DNA from: Stenotrophomonas sp. HITSZ_GD
GTDB taxonomy: Bacteria > Pseudomonadota > Gammaproteobacteria > Xanthomonadales > Xanthomonadaceae
DNA: 64,000 bases
NCBI RefSeq assembly: GCF_029543105.1
Contig: NZ_JARQXB010000006.1
Location: 124,001 to 188,000 of the forward strand
Reading direction: 5' to 3'
Positions 18,901-27,666 of this stretch are shown piece after piece. The position numbers and the translations under genes are program-made. Numbering within the stretch: the stretch's first letter is position 1; every line of letters begins with the position of its first letter. Below the pieces are notes generated by a model. It saw nothing but the letters and a program-made list of their open reading frames with translations. It was not told where the DNA came from and did not search any database.

Positions 18901-19366
18901 ACGAGCGTCCGTCGTTGGACTGGCCGGTGAGCACTTCCAGGCTCATCGCCACGGCTTTGTACTGCAGCGCCAGGTACGGGACGATGCCGACCAGCGCGAT
19001 CACCGCCACCAGCGCCGCCAGCCGGCGCGAGCGGCCATAGCGCGAGGAGATGAAATCGGCGATGGAGACGGTGTTCTCCGAACGCGCGATCAGCGCCAGC
19101 CGCTCGATGATGCGCCAGCCGAAGATCAGCAGCAGCAGCGGGCCGAGGTAGATGGGCAGGTAACCGATGCCGTTGCGCACCGCGGTGCCGACCGCGCCAT
19201 AGAACGTCCACGACGAGCAGTACACCGCCAGCGCCAGGCTGTAGACCGCCGGGCGCAGCCAGGGGCGGTCCGGATACATCGGGCGACGGTCGCCCCACCA
19301 CGCCACGCCGAACAGCAGCACGGCATAACCGACCGAGACCAGCAGCAGGATCCAGCTCGAAATCAA
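15914..19366 (-). CDS. Symporter-linked hybrid sensor histidine kinase, CrbS/MxtR-like
   Basis: A protein of 1150 residues. Residues 1 to about 500 are a sodium:solute symporter (SLC5) module with about 13 hydrophobic helices. Next come a STAC-type connector (about 540-620), a PAS domain (TLENISAAVSVVDPDMRLTA), a HisKA domain with phosphoacceptor His near 789 (AAISHDVLQPLN), an HATPase domain (WDTGPGIP, GLGLGLSICQR) and a C-terminal receiver with Asp near 1073 (VMLVDYHLHD). This is the CrbS architecture, which controls acetate use through a LuxR-type regulator. The start is TTG 19366, with GGGAGGGGG seven bases upstream; an open frame runs further but lacks a ribosome site. Confidence 0.9.
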   Translation of the reverse strand: MISSWILLLVSVGYAVLLFGVAWWGDRRPMYPDRPWLRPAVYSLALAVYCSSWTFYGAVGTAVRNGIGYLPIYLGPLLLLIFGWRIIERLALIARSENTVSIADFISSRYGRSRRLAALVAVIALVGIVPYLALQYKAVAMSLEVLTGQSNDGRSFFTDPALYVALLMALFATLFGTRQADATEHHHGMMLAIALESVIKLVAMLAVGLFAWSWLGDHQLRITDSARMLFEHTPSVGFVSQTVLSFLAIVCLPRQFHVAVVECGDVGDIRRARWLFGGYLVLISAMVVPIASAGVALFGGGGQLADDSMVLALPLAEGNTVLALVAYIGGFSAATGMVIVASIALATMVSNDLVMPVLLRRSRGHAVVAAGRVLWIRRVAILLLAMMAYGYYRSSSNDSTLASYGLMAFAAVAQFAPGVLGGLYWRGASRKGVEAGMLLGFATWAYTLLLPAMTMAGDFDTGWLLNGPFGISWLRPQQLFGMSGWDSLAHGTFWSLLANVGAMMVVSARWRPGVDERLRAAPFLDPYSQRPAVAGAWPGHVHVADLLTLAERVVGERHAHRAFVEQAAALNRELQSNAVADRAWVQFTERLLAASIGAASARLVLTSLLRGSGMELGEVVAVLDEAGQELRFNREILSTTLENISAAVSVVDPDMRLTAWNRRYQQLFGYPDGMLYVGRPVADLIRYNAERGELGEGDVEDQIERRIRHMRAGSPHVFERTRSDGKVIEMRGQALPGGGYVTSYNDITDYKRAENALLEANETLEQRVAERSQEAELAQQSKTRFLAAISHDVLQPLNAARLFASALRDTANDNDEQRHLAERVDASLRAAEELLDGLLDVSRLDAGGLRPTLEDFDAGLLMAELAAQYAPIAASRGLRLQAHARPIWVRSDRRLLRRVMQNFIANALRYTRQGRIVLGVRPRGEQVELQVWDTGPGIPEHHMQQIFHEFHRYQQPFDWGEQGLGLGLSICQRISRLLSHELNARSQVGRGSMFSIQLPRVAAGQRVAPPVQRAGLSSRDDSLAGLRVLCVDNDQEILDGMRALLGRWQVEVITASTVDEAIARMALQPDVMLVDYHLHDRLDGLDTLDALREASATPVPGALLTADGRDELKQLARERGYRLLTKPVKPASLRAFLSALHEQVRSGAAN

Positions 19367-19474
19367 CGCGCCCCCTCCCGGCGACAGATGATGCGAGGCA
19401 GTGTACCCGCCGCCGATGGCAAGGACGTCATCAGGGCGCACCGGGACGCGGCGCGGCGCGAGCTTGCCGTGGCG

Positions 19475-21871
19475 TCAGCCGTCGGCGGGCAGCACGACCT
19501 CCACGTGGTACCGCCGCCCCGGCTCGATCCCGGCGATGGTCGCGTGCGGGCACGCCACGCCATCCACGATCACCTGCGGCGCATCCGCGCTCGCCTCGCG
19601 GCGATAGCGCACTTCGAACTCGGCGCCGCGGAAGCGCCGCACGGCCCGCGCCTGCGGCCAGTGCGCCGGCAGCTGCGGGCGCACGTGCAGCGCTTCGCCT
19701 TCACCGCGCAGCCCGAACAGTTGCTCGACCACGTCGCGATACACCCAGGCCACCGTGCCGGTATTGAACAGCTGGCTCGACCGCCCGGCGGTACGCGGGA
19801 ATTCGCGCCAGGCGCCGCGGTAGTAGTTCGGCAGGTAGACCGGCAACTGGCCGCGCTGCAGCACGTCCGCGCGCGAGGGGCCGGGGATCATCGCGCGCAG
19901 CACGCCCCACGCACGCTCGCCCTCGCCCACCGCGTAGAGGCTGTGCAGGTAGAACGCGGCCGCGTGGTTGTAGACGGCGCCGTTCTCGGCCGACCCGGGG
20001 TGCTTCTGCGTCAGCCGGCCCACGTCCTCGCGCATGCCGCTGTACGGCGGTGCCAGCATGACCGGCCCGTAAGGGGTGTGCAGCTGCGCCTCCACCGCGG
20101 CCAGCAGCCGCGCCTGGCGTTCCTCGTCCGCCGTGCCGGCCAGCAGCGCCCAGCTCTGCGGGTTGAGGTAGATGCGCCCTTCGGCGTCGGCAGATACACC
20201 GAAGCGCACGCCGTCGTCGGTAATGCCGCGTGCGTACCAATCACCGTCCCACAGTTCACGATTGGCCACCTCATTCACCGCCTCGGCGGCGTCGGCGAAG
20301 CGCTGGGCGGCGTCAACGCGACCATGCCGCGCGCACAGGCCCGACCACAGGCGCAACGCATAGGCCGTCGCCAAGGTGAGCCAGCCGGACACGCCGGTGC
20401 CGCGATAGCCGACCATGTTCATCGGATCGCACCAATCGCCTTGGGCGATGTAGCTCAACCCGCGGGCGTCGCGCGCCTGCAACAACCATTCCATGGCGGC
20501 GTCCAGGCGGGCAGCGACATCGAGGCGCCGTCCATCGCGATCCTCGACAACCTCGTCCAGCAAGGCACCGTCGCCGGTTTCGCCGAGGTAGGCGTCGAGG
20601 AAGATCGGCAGCCACACGCAATGGTCGGTATGCGGCACCTGGTTGATGTATTTCAGCTCGGCCTGCTCGTCCAGCAGGATGCCGTCGGGCATCGCGCCGC
20701 TGGCTTCCTGCTGCGCCAAGGCGTGCAGGAACGAGGCGCGCGCCACGGCCGGCGCCAGGTACGCCATGCCGAGGTGGTCCTGCAGGAAGTTGCGGGTCTG
20801 CGGGTCGGTGGTCAGGCGGTTGACGTCGCCGTGGTAGAACACCTGCCGCGGCAGCCAGTGGTTGACGAGGTTGTCGAAGGCGGCATCGGGCGTTTCCACC
20901 TCCAGGCAGCCGCGCCCGGCGGCCAGGTGCGCGGCGTGCGCACGCGCGGCTTCGGCAAAGCCCCCCGCGGACAAGAAGCGCGTACGCAGCGCGGCGATTT
21001 CCGCATCATCGTGCGCCGGCCCGAACAGGTAGCGCAGCGTGGTCTCGCCGCCGGCCTCCAGCAACAGTCGCTGTTGCAGCACTGCGGTGGGGGTTTCGTA
21101 GCGTGCGTCGCTGTCGCCCAGCCGCTCGCCCGCCAGGGCGGTCGGCGCGTGCAGCCCGCCCTCGCCTTCGAACGCCGATTGCCGCGCCTCCCATCCGTCT
21201 ACTGGCTGCTCGTGCAGCAGGAAGGTGCAGTCCTTGAAATCGCGCTGGCGCCAGTAGTCGGCGACCTTCTGGTACGGGGTGACGCTGCGGCACACGATGC
21301 CGCCCAGGTCGGCGCGGTACTCGCCCGATTGGTTCATCCACGACATGTAGCCAACCGGGAAATACGGATACAGCGATAACCGGCGCGGCCGGCCGGACCC
21401 GTTGCGCACCCGGCACGACCACAGCTCCAGTGGCGTGTCTTCCGGCAGCTGCAGGCGCAGCTCCAGCACGATGCCGTCGAATTCGATCTCCCACGCCACG
21501 TCGTGCTTGCCGGGCGAGAACGCGAAGCGCTGCGGCGGCGCGCGCACCGGCTCGTAGGGCGCGGACCACAGCGCGCCGCTGTCCTCGTCCTTCAGGTAGA
21601 AGAAGCGCCCGGGATGATGCGCGTAGTACGGCTGCTCCGGCTGCATGAAGGTGCGCGCCTCCAGGTTCGGCGCGTGCGCGTACTTGGCCGGCTCCGGCTG
21701 CATGAACTGCGCGGTGGCGTAGCCGCGGCAGGTGAGCTGGATCATCATCCGGCGGTTCCACAGGAACGCGCCGGCGTTCGGCATCGCGGTGGGGCTGCGC
21801 AGCACGTAGCGCTCGCCATCGGCGCTAGGGCCGAGCAGGTCGGTGGTGTCTTCGGAATCGGTGGGGATCAT
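19475..21871 (-). CDS. GH94 cellobionic acid phosphorylase
   Basis: A 798-residue GH94 phosphorylase. The N-terminal beta-sandwich has the motif [20 protein letters not shown] (39-58), and the (alpha/alpha)6 domain carries the catalytic region [15 protein letters not shown], with the proposed general acid Asp near 478-481. These sequences follow the Xanthomonas enzyme that splits cellobionic acid with phosphate into glucose 1-phosphate and gluconate, rather than cellobiose phosphorylase. There is no signal peptide, so it acts in the cytoplasm on imported sugar acid. It overlaps the transporter by ATGA, and a gluconokinase is divergent from the transporter, which supports gluconate as product. 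Confidence 0.88.
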   Translation of the reverse strand: MIPTDSEDTTDLLGPSADGERYVLRSPTAMPNAGAFLWNRRMMIQLTCRGYATAQFMQPEPAKYAHAPNLEARTFMQPEQPYYAHHPGRFFYLKDEDSGALWSAPYEPVRAPPQRFAFSPGKHDVAWEIEFDGIVLELRLQLPEDTPLELWSCRVRNGSGRPRRLSLYPYFPVGYMSWMNQSGEYRADLGGIVCRSVTPYQKVADYWRQRDFKDCTFLLHEQPVDGWEARQSAFEGEGGLHAPTALAGERLGDSDARYETPTAVLQQRLLLEAGGETTLRYLFGPAHDDAEIAALRTRFLSAGGFAEAARAHAAHLAAGRGCLEVETPDAAFDNLVNHWLPRQVFYHGDVNRLTTDPQTRNFLQDHLGMAYLAPAVARASFLHALAQQEASGAMPDGILLDEQAELKYINQVPHTDHCVWLPIFLDAYLGETGDGALLDEVVEDRDGRRLDVAARLDAAMEWLLQARDARGLSYIAQGDWCDPMNMVGYRGTGVSGWLTLATAYALRLWSGLCARHGRVDAAQRFADAAEAVNEVANRELWDGDWYARGITDDGVRFGVSADAEGRIYLNPQSWALLAGTADEERQARLLAAVEAQLHTPYGPVMLAPPYSGMREDVGRLTQKHPGSAENGAVYNHAAAFYLHSLYAVGEGERAWGVLRAMIPGPSRADVLQRGQLPVYLPNYYRGAWREFPRTAGRSSQLFNTGTVAWVYRDVVEQLFGLRGEGEALHVRPQLPAHWPQARAVRRFRGAEFEVRYRREASADAPQVIVDGVACPHATIAGIEPGRRYHVEVVLPADG

Positions 21872-23247
21872 GGCGGGGGTTCGGTGGCAGCATGGCGCGC
21901 GGCCAGGGCCTGCTGGATCTCGGCCAGGCGCGCGTCGTCGAGGGGATAGAAACGCATGGTCCACGCCGCCAGCAGCGCGACCAGACCGGGGATCACCGTC
22001 ATCAGCAGCACGATGCCGTGCTGCGAGGCGTGGCTCTGCGACTGGTTGGCGACATAGCCCATGCCGGCCAGCACCCACGCGATGGCGGCCGAGGCGATCG
22101 CGCCGCCCAGCTTCTGCGAGAACGTGGCGGCGGCGAAGGTCAGCGCCGTGGCGCGGCGGCCGGTGCGCCATTCGGTGTAGTCGGCGGTGTCGGCATACAT
22201 GGCGAAGGCCAACGGGGATTTCGGCCCCAGCGCCAGGCCCACCAGGATGTTGATCGCGAACGCGGCGACCAGGCCGCCCGGCGGCACGAAGTACATCGCA
22301 CCGCTGAGCACGCCGACGATCACCATCAAGCCCATCATCAGCCGGCGGCGGTCGAACCAGCGCGTCAGCAACGGCGTGGATGCCGCGCCGACGGCCAGCG
22401 CCACCGAATAGCTGCCGAGGAACCAGCCGGTGAGGTCGGGGCGGCCGAGGTAGTACTTGAAGTAGTACACACCCGCGCCGCCGCGCATCACGATGGTCAC
22501 CATGATCACCAGCGCCAGCACGAACAGCACCAGCCAGGGCCGGTTGTGCAGCAGGTCGGCCACGTCCTGCCGCCATGGCGTGCGCTGGGCGGGCGGCGGG
22601 ACCACGCGTTCGCGCACGAACAGGAACACGCCGGCGAACATCGCCATGGCGATCACGCCGTAGAGCATCAGCGTGCGCTGCCAGCCGGCGGCCGCGTCGC
22701 CGTTGCCCAGCGCGGCGACCAGGTCCAGCGTGGCGTAGTTGACGAAAGTGGTGCCGGCGAAGGCGGCGATGAAGCGCAGGCTCACCAGCACGGTGCGCTG
22801 CTGGCCATCGGCGGTGATCACGCCCGACAGCGCCGAATACGGGATGCTCACCACGGTGTAGGCCAGCATCATCAGCGAGAACGTCACGTAGGCCCACAAC
22901 AGGCGCATGTCCGCGCCCAGCGCCGGTACGGTGAAAGCGAGCACGCCGGTGGCGGCCATCGGCAGCGCGCCCCACAGCAGCCAGGGCCGGAAATGGCCCC
23001 AGCGGGTGCGTGTGCGGTCGGCGAGCATGCCCATCAGCGGATCGGCGATGGCATCGGCGATCTTGGTCACCAGGATCAGCGTGCCCACCGCGGCGGCCGG
23101 CAGCATCATCACGTCGGTGTAGAAGATCAGCAGGAACGCCGAGATGCTCGCCCAGTAGAGGTTGAGGCCGAAATCGCCGAAGGCGTAGGCGGTCTTCTCG
23201 CGCAGCGGCGGGGCGGAACGTGCGGCGGTATCGTGCGCGGGGGGCAT
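21868..23247 (-). CDS. GPH-family (MelB-type) sugar:cation symporter, probable cellobionate importer
   Basis: A 459-residue, 12-helix glycoside-pentoside-hexuronide symporter. The family signatures are [13 protein letters not shown] (about 21-33), [29 protein letters not shown] (about 64-92) with the cation-site aspartates, and [27 protein letters not shown] near the middle of the second half. It is the first gene of a two-gene operon and its stop overlaps the GH94 phosphorylase start. Position between the phosphorylase and a divergent gluconokinase points to cellobionic acid as substrate; that is inference. Confidence 0.88.
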   Translation of the reverse strand: MPPAHDTAARSAPPLREKTAYAFGDFGLNLYWASISAFLLIFYTDVMMLPAAAVGTLILVTKIADAIADPLMGMLADRTRTRWGHFRPWLLWGALPMAATGVLAFTVPALGADMRLLWAYVTFSLMMLAYTVVSIPYSALSGVITADGQQRTVLVSLRFIAAFAGTTFVNYATLDLVAALGNGDAAAGWQRTLMLYGVIAMAMFAGVFLFVRERVVPPPAQRTPWRQDVADLLHNRPWLVLFVLALVIMVTIVMRGGAGVYYFKYYLGRPDLTGWFLGSYSVALAVGAASTPLLTRWFDRRRLMMGLMVIVGVLSGAMYFVPPGGLVAAFAINILVGLALGPKSPLAFAMYADTADYTEWRTGRRATALTFAAATFSQKLGGAIASAAIAWVLAGMGYVANQSQSHASQHGIVLLMTVIPGLVALLAAWTMRFYPLDDARLAEIQQALAARHAATEPPP

Positions 23248-23299
23248 GGGCGGACCGGATGCGGAACGAGGCGGGGCGTGCGAGGATGCCGACGCTACA

Positions 23300-23318
23300 C
23301 CATCGGCCCGGCCGATGG
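23300..23318. promoter_or_regulatory. 19-bp palindrome between transporter and gluconokinase genes
   Basis: CCATCGGCC, one base C, then GGCCGATGG: two perfect 9-base arms around a single base. It is 52 bases before the transporter start and 41 bases before the gluconokinase start. This position fits an operator for one regulator controlling both directions. No T run follows, so it is not a terminator. Confidence 0.5.
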
Positions 23319-23345
23319 CCGTCGCATGAAAAATTGATCTGTACC

Positions 23346-23351
23346 TATAAC
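23346..23351 (+). promoter_or_regulatory. -10-like box TATAAC before gluconokinase
   Basis: TATAAC ends eight bases before the ATG at 23360, and no ribosome site separates them. Transcription would begin at or next to the start codon. No convincing -35 is visible. Confidence 0.4.
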
Positions 23352-23359
23352 GAGCCAAG

Positions 23360-23911
23360 ATGATGCCTGCCGCCGCCCACTCCCCTGCTTTCGCGATCGT
23401 GGTAATGGGGGTTTCGGGGAGCGGCAAGAGCACGGTAGCGCAGGCACTGGCCGTGCATTACGGCTTTCTGCTGCTCGATGCCGACGATTTCCACAGCGCC
23501 GAGGCGAAGGCCCAGATGGCCCGTGGCGAGCCGCTGACGGACGTGCAGCGCGAGCCGTGGGTGGATGCGCTGGGCGCGGCTTTGCGGCAGTGCGTCACGC
23601 GCGGCGAATCGGTGGTGCTGGCGTTCTCGGGGCTGCGAAAGGCCCATCGCGCCCGGCTGCGGGCCAGCGGCGTACCGATGCGCTTCGTGTTCCTGCACGG
23701 CACGCCCGAGGTGATCGCGGCACGCCTCGGCGCGCGCGCCGGGCACTTCATGCCGGCGACGTTGCTGGACAGCCAGTTCGAGGCGCTGCAACCCCCGGCC
23801 GACGAGCCGGACGTGGTGGCGGTGGATATCGATGCGCCGCTGGACACGGTGGTGGCCCGGGCGGTGGCGGGGCTGGAGGACGCGGGGTCAATGGCCGCGT
23901 CCCCACTGTAG
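23360..23911 (+). CDS. Gluconokinase
   Basis: A 183-residue GntK-type P-loop kinase that makes 6-phosphogluconate from gluconate. The Walker A motif GVSGSGKST is at about residues 17-25, DADDFHSAEAKAQMARGEPLTD at 40-61 is the substrate region, and RLGARAGHFMPATLLDSQFEAL is the family lid. It is divergent from the GPH transporter and GH94 phosphorylase and would take the gluconate released from cellobionate into central metabolism. The stop TAG lies inside an extragenic palindrome, and the last residues AGSMAASPL extend past the usual end, so the C-terminus may have been reshaped by the repeat. Confidence 0.9.
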   Translation: MMPAAAHSPAFAIVVMGVSGSGKSTVAQALAVHYGFLLLDADDFHSAEAKAQMARGEPLTDVQREPWVDALGAALRQCVTRGESVVLAFSGLRKAHRARLRASGVPMRFVFLHGTPEVIAARLGARAGHFMPATLLDSQFEALQPPADEPDVVAVDIDAPLDTVVARAVAGLEDAGSMAASPL

Positions 23912-23965
23912 GAGCGGCTTCAGCCGCGATAGCGGGATCCCAAGGTCGCGGCTGAAGCCGCTTCC
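23908..23965. repeat. Pair of inverted REP-type palindromes
   Basis: The first copy reads GTAGGAGCGGCTTCAGCCGC at 23908-23927. The second, inverted, has a 17-base exact match to its complement at 23946-23962, with AGCGGGATCCC in the 16-base spacer. Each copy is itself a short GCGGCT/AGCCGC palindrome. GTAGGAGC-headed repeats like this are common between genes in Xanthomonadaceae and are linked to REP-associated transposases. No such transposase is in the window. Confidence 0.85.
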
Positions 23966-24014
23966 GCCGCGAGCGCGTGGACGGCAGGACAACGCCTGCC
24001 GCCCACGAGCCGCC

Positions 24015-26165
24015 TTATTTCCCCGCCGGCACGCCCATCTCGTCCAGCAGCGCCGGCGCCGGATACACCTTCGCCAGCAGCCAGCGCAGGTAGCGCATGT
24101 CCACGTGGATGGCGCGCTTGTAGCGCGGGTCGTACCACCAGCTGGCACTCACCGCCTCCCAGTTGCTGTCGAAGTTCAGGCCGATGAGTTCGCCACGCGC
24201 GTTGAGTACCGGCGAGCCCGAGTTGCCGCCCGTCGTATCGAGATTGGTGAGGAAGTTCACCGTCTGCGTCTTCAAGACCGGATCGGCGGTGTTGCCGAAG
24301 TCGCCCTTCGCGATGGCGTCCAGCAAGGGCTTGGGTGCATCGAACGGCACCTGGCCGGTGTTCTTCTCCACGATGCCGGCCACCGTGGTCACCGGCGCGA
24401 AGGCGACCGCATCGCGCGGTGCCAGCGGCTCGACGCGGCCGTAGCTGATGCGCAGCGTGCTGTTCGCATCCGGATATACCGCGCGGCCCTGCTTCTGGCG
24501 CCAGGCCACCAGCGCGCGCATATAGGCCGGGCGCAGGCGCAGTTGTTCGCCCTCGCGCGTCTTGCGGGCATCTTCCAGGCGCAGCTGCGCGGGCACGAGC
24601 TGGCGAGCCAGCGCGATCAGAGCATCGTCGGCCAGTGGCTGGCCGGCGCGCGCGGCGGCGAAGCGCGACAGGCGCTCGGCTTCGGTACCCAGCGCGGTGC
24701 GCTGGTAGAGGCCATCGAGCGCCTGCTTCAACTGCGCGGCGGTACGGCCGAACGCGGTGTCGAATTCCGGCACGCGTTGGGATTCAGGCAGCTGCTGGTA
24801 GCGCGTGAACAGCGAGGTCAACAACGCCTTCTCCACGGCCGGATCGTAGCGACGCTGCACTTGCTTCAGCACGCCTTCGATCATGGCCTGGTCGCGCTGC
24901 TGGTAGCCGCTCTCGCGCTGCGCATCGGGCTTGGCCGATTCCACGCGCAGGCGTTCCAGCATCAGGGCCGAGCGCATCAGCTGGGTCTGGGTGGCCACCG
25001 CGCCCAGGATGAGGTCGCGCTCACCCAGTGCGGCGCCGTCGGCCAGCGAGGCCTGCAATGCGGCGATATCGCGCGCATCCTCGCCCGTCGTGGCAGCCAG
25101 CATGTCGCGCTCGTCCTCGGCACGCAGGCGCACCGCGTCGCTGCGGCGCAGGCCTTCGAGCTCGCCCGCGGCGCGCTTGCGGTTGTTCTTCAGCGATTGC
25201 AGTTGCGAGGCGTAGCGGGTCTTCACCTGCGCATCGCCCTTGCCGGCCGCTTCGATCAACTCGATCAAGCCATCGAACAGGCTCACCCGATCCGGCAGCA
25301 CGTGGTGCACCTGTTCGTCGAACTCGGCCGCCGTGCGGTGGCGGTAGGTGATGCCCGGATAGCCGGCGAGCATGGCGAAATCGCCGGCCTTCGGTCCGTC
25401 CTTGGCCATTTGCAGATGGGCCGGCGGGTGGTAGGGCACGTTCTCCGGGCTGTAGTCGGCCGGCTTGCCGTCCTTGCCCACGTAGGCGCGCAGCAAGGTG
25501 AAATCGCCGGTGTGACGCGGCCACATGAAGTTGTCGATCTCGTCGCCGTAGTTGCCGATGGCGCGCGGCGGCGCGTAGACCAGGCGCACGTCGCGCAGCT
25601 CCAATTGGCGAATGCGGTAGAAGTCGCTGCCGTAGTACATGTTGGCCACGCTGCAACGCACGCTGCCGTCGCGCTCGCACTCGGCGACGATGCGCTTGCT
25701 GGCCGCGTCCACCGCGTCGTAGTACGCACGGCCCTGCTTGCCGCGCGCATCCTGGAGTACCTCGTCGGTCACCTTGTCGAAGCCGACGGTGACCAGCACG
25801 CGGAAGTCCGGATTGGCGGCGCGCTCGTCGGCGCGGCCGGCGGCGATGAAGCCGTCGTCGATGAAGTTGTGCTCCGGCGAGCTGTTGTACTGGATCACGC
25901 CCATCGCGACGTGGTGGTTGGTCAGCAGCAGGCCGTCGTTGGAAACGAACGAACCGGTGCCGCCACCGACCTTGACCACCGCGCTCAGCGGGGCGCGGGT
26001 GACGTCGGCCAGATCCTTCGGGTCACCCTTGAAGCCGGCATCGCGCAGCGGCTTGGCCAGCGCCGGCAGCTGGGTGGGCATCCACATGCCTTCGTCGGCA
26101 CGGGCGGAGGGGGTCAGCGCCAGGCCCAGCGCGAGCGAGGCGGTGAGGGTGTTGCGAAGCGGCAT
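24015..26165 (-). CDS. S46 family dipeptidyl-peptidase (DPP7/DPP11-like)
   Basis: A 716-residue secreted serine peptidase that removes dipeptides from peptide N-termini in the periplasm. The signal peptide ends near residue 23 (TPSARA). The chymotrypsin-like site has His in LLLTNHHVAMG and the nucleophile Ser in TTGGNSGSPVL near 650. A helical cap, rich in Gln, Arg and Leu, occupies about 290-540. Next to the nucleophile the sequence is LIGLNFDSNWE: Ser stands where DPP7 has Gly and DPP11 has Arg, so specificity is not obvious. An alternative start is at 26174. A -10-like TAAGGT lies upstream. Confidence 0.92.
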   Translation of the reverse strand: MPLRNTLTASLALGLALTPSARADEGMWMPTQLPALAKPLRDAGFKGDPKDLADVTRAPLSAVVKVGGGTGSFVSNDGLLLTNHHVAMGVIQYNSSPEHNFIDDGFIAAGRADERAANPDFRVLVTVGFDKVTDEVLQDARGKQGRAYYDAVDAASKRIVAECERDGSVRCSVANMYYGSDFYRIRQLELRDVRLVYAPPRAIGNYGDEIDNFMWPRHTGDFTLLRAYVGKDGKPADYSPENVPYHPPAHLQMAKDGPKAGDFAMLAGYPGITYRHRTAAEFDEQVHHVLPDRVSLFDGLIELIEAAGKGDAQVKTRYASQLQSLKNNRKRAAGELEGLRRSDAVRLRAEDERDMLAATTGEDARDIAALQASLADGAALGERDLILGAVATQTQLMRSALMLERLRVESAKPDAQRESGYQQRDQAMIEGVLKQVQRRYDPAVEKALLTSLFTRYQQLPESQRVPEFDTAFGRTAAQLKQALDGLYQRTALGTEAERLSRFAAARAGQPLADDALIALARQLVPAQLRLEDARKTREGEQLRLRPAYMRALVAWRQKQGRAVYPDANSTLRISYGRVEPLAPRDAVAFAPVTTVAGIVEKNTGQVPFDAPKPLLDAIAKGDFGNTADPVLKTQTVNFLTNLDTTGGNSGSPVLNARGELIGLNFDSNWEAVSASWWYDPRYKRAIHVDMRYLRWLLAKVYPAPALLDEMGVPAGK

Positions 26166-26235
26166 CGGAGGCATCCCGGAAAGGCAGGCCGTGACCTTAG
26201 CGGCCCGCCCGTCCGGGGGCAATCAGGGGGTGCGC

Positions 26236-26952
26236 TCAACGGCGCAACTCATACACCAGCGACACCGTTTCGCTGATCGTGATGTGCGGACTCAGGTACT
26301 GGGCGGGCCGTAGCTTCGCTCCGGTCACCTGGACGCTGTCCAGTTCCTGGTACCCAAAGCGATCGAACTGGGAAGAACGCACCGAATTGATGCTGTAGAC
26401 CTGCCCCAGGCTGGCGCCCGCCGCCTGCGCGATGTCGTTGGCGCGATCATGGGCGTCGGCGACGGCCTTGCGCTTCACCTCGCGGCGAATCGGCGCCGGG
26501 TCGCGAAGCTGGAAGTCGACATTGTCCACTTGGGTGGCGCCGGCCCGCAGCCCAGCATCCAACAGGGCATCGAGCCGCGCGATCTCGTCCAGCACCACCG
26601 TGACCTTGCGTTCCGCTTCGAAGAGCGGCGCGCGCGACGCGCGCAGCCGCACTTCGTCATCGTCATCGTCCACCCGCTCCACGCGCATGTCGGCCGCCTC
26701 GATGTCACGGCCTGCGATGGCGAATTGCTTCAGCGCGTCCAGGTACCGGTTTACCGCCTCGTCCACCGCCTGTTTGGCGGCGAGCGAGGTGCCAGTGCGG
26801 TGGGCGAACAGCAGCGTCACCTTGACGCTATCGGGCGCAACCTCCTGCGTCGCGCTGCCCTCCACCGCCACGTGCGGCCCATCGGGCAACGGCGTACCGG
26901 CCAGCGCAATTCCACTCCACAGCATCAATGCCACGAACAGCTGCCTGCGCAT
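26236..26952 (-). CDS. SIMPL domain (DUF541) periplasmic protein
   Basis: A 238-residue secreted protein. The signal peptide ends near residue 19 (GIALAGT). The SIMPL domain starts with VAVEGSATQEVAPDSVKVTLLF (about 29-50) and includes DAHDRANDIAQAAGASLGQVYSI in the second half. Bacterial relatives such as YggE reduce oxidative damage and bind partners at the cell envelope, but no enzymatic role is known. GGGGAGG lies six bases before the start, with a TAGCGT -10-like box about 34 bases upstream. Confidence 0.88.
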   Translation of the reverse strand: MRRQLFVALMLWSGIALAGTPLPDGPHVAVEGSATQEVAPDSVKVTLLFAHRTGTSLAAKQAVDEAVNRYLDALKQFAIAGRDIEAADMRVERVDDDDDEVRLRASRAPLFEAERKVTVVLDEIARLDALLDAGLRAGATQVDNVDFQLRDPAPIRREVKRKAVADAHDRANDIAQAAGASLGQVYSINSVRSSQFDRFGYQELDSVQVTGAKLRPAQYLSPHITISETVSLVYELRR

Positions 26953-26999
26953 CGTGTCCTCCCCTTTTTCCCTGGTGGCAGGCACGCTAGCAGAGCGCA

Positions 27000-27203
27000 C
27001 TACAGCCGCGCCACCTGGCACAGCCGCACCTGGCGCGGCTCGATGTCGTGCGCCTCGGCGGCGCGCTGGCGCAGGGCCGAGACGACCTCGGCCGGATCCA
27101 GCCGCTCCTCCGTCTCGGCGTCGATGCTGTGCGTCACCTGCCCCCACAGGATCGGCCGGCCGCCCTCGTAGCCTTCGTAGTCGGCGAAATAGTGCAGGCG
27201 CAT
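27000..27203 (-). CDS. Hypothetical 67-residue protein
   Basis: A small acidic/basic protein with no recognised domain. It begins MRLHYFADYEGYEGGRPILW and ends RQVRLCQVARL, with no signal peptide or membrane helix. It starts three bases after the stop of the first dehydroquinase-like gene and is likely part of the same transcript. Codon use is like its neighbours, which supports it being real. Its function is unknown; position suggests it works with the two dehydroquinase-like proteins. Confidence 0.65.
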   Translation of the reverse strand: MRLHYFADYEGYEGGRPILWGQVTHSIDAETEERLDPAEVVSALRQRAAEAHDIEPRQVRLCQVARL

Positions 27204-27206
27204 GGC

Positions 27207-27656
27207 TCAGGTTCCCACATGGATATCGCGCGGGGCGGACTCGCAGCCCAGGTGCTCCAACGCGATGGACAGCGCGAGCGTGTAACTCTGCGCGCGGTAG
27301 CCGTGGACGCTGGCGATGCGCTGTCCCAGGCCGTCGGGCAGCGGGGGTTCGGGGCGCTCGCTGCCGTCGTCGTGGGCCTCGACATAGGGATAGTCCAGCG
27401 CAGCCAGCACCCGGTGCAGGCGCGGGTTCCCCGCGCACGCGCCCGGGTCGATGACGGCCACTTCGATGCGGGCCTGCTGGGCGACGCGCAGCGCATCGAG
27501 CAGCTCCTGCTCCGAGCCGCAGGCGCGCAGCGCCACGGTCTTGCCGACATCGGCGGCGCGTGCCACCAGTTGATGAAGCAGTTCGCGCGGCAGCGGCGCC
27601 GGGCCGCGCATCAGTCGCGAGGCCTCTTCCGGGCCGCGCACGATCATGATCGACAT
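27207..27656 (-). CDS. Type II dehydroquinase-like protein, probable pseudoenzyme
   Basis: A 149-residue protein that aligns through its whole length with AroQ 3-dehydroquinate dehydratases. IMIVRGPE matches the first strand and GPN turn, the following helix and the AVIDPGA strand match INPxA, YPYVEAHDD matches IEVHLSN, and YTLALSIALEHL matches the last helix. The Arg/Tyr lid loop, the INP Asn (now Asp), the THTS His and the HLSN Ser-Asn are lost; the EVH His remains as EAH. Catalysis of the shikimate reaction is therefore unlikely. A GAGG site precedes the ATG. A second homologue lies ten bases upstream. Confidence 0.72.
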   Translation of the reverse strand: MSIMIVRGPEEASRLMRGPAPLPRELLHQLVARAADVGKTVALRACGSEQELLDALRVAQQARIEVAVIDPGACAGNPRLHRVLAALDYPYVEAHDDGSERPEPPLPDGLGQRIASVHGYRAQSYTLALSIALEHLGCESAPRDIHVGT

Positions 27657-27666
27657 GGCAGCGGCC

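Noticed and set aside
17219-21379. Very long plus-strand open frame (1386 codons) opposite the hybrid kinase and GH94 genes
   Set aside because: It is antisense to two well-supported genes, is rich in His, Gln, Arg and Ala as expected from the reverse of GC-rich codons, and has no domain or ribosome site.
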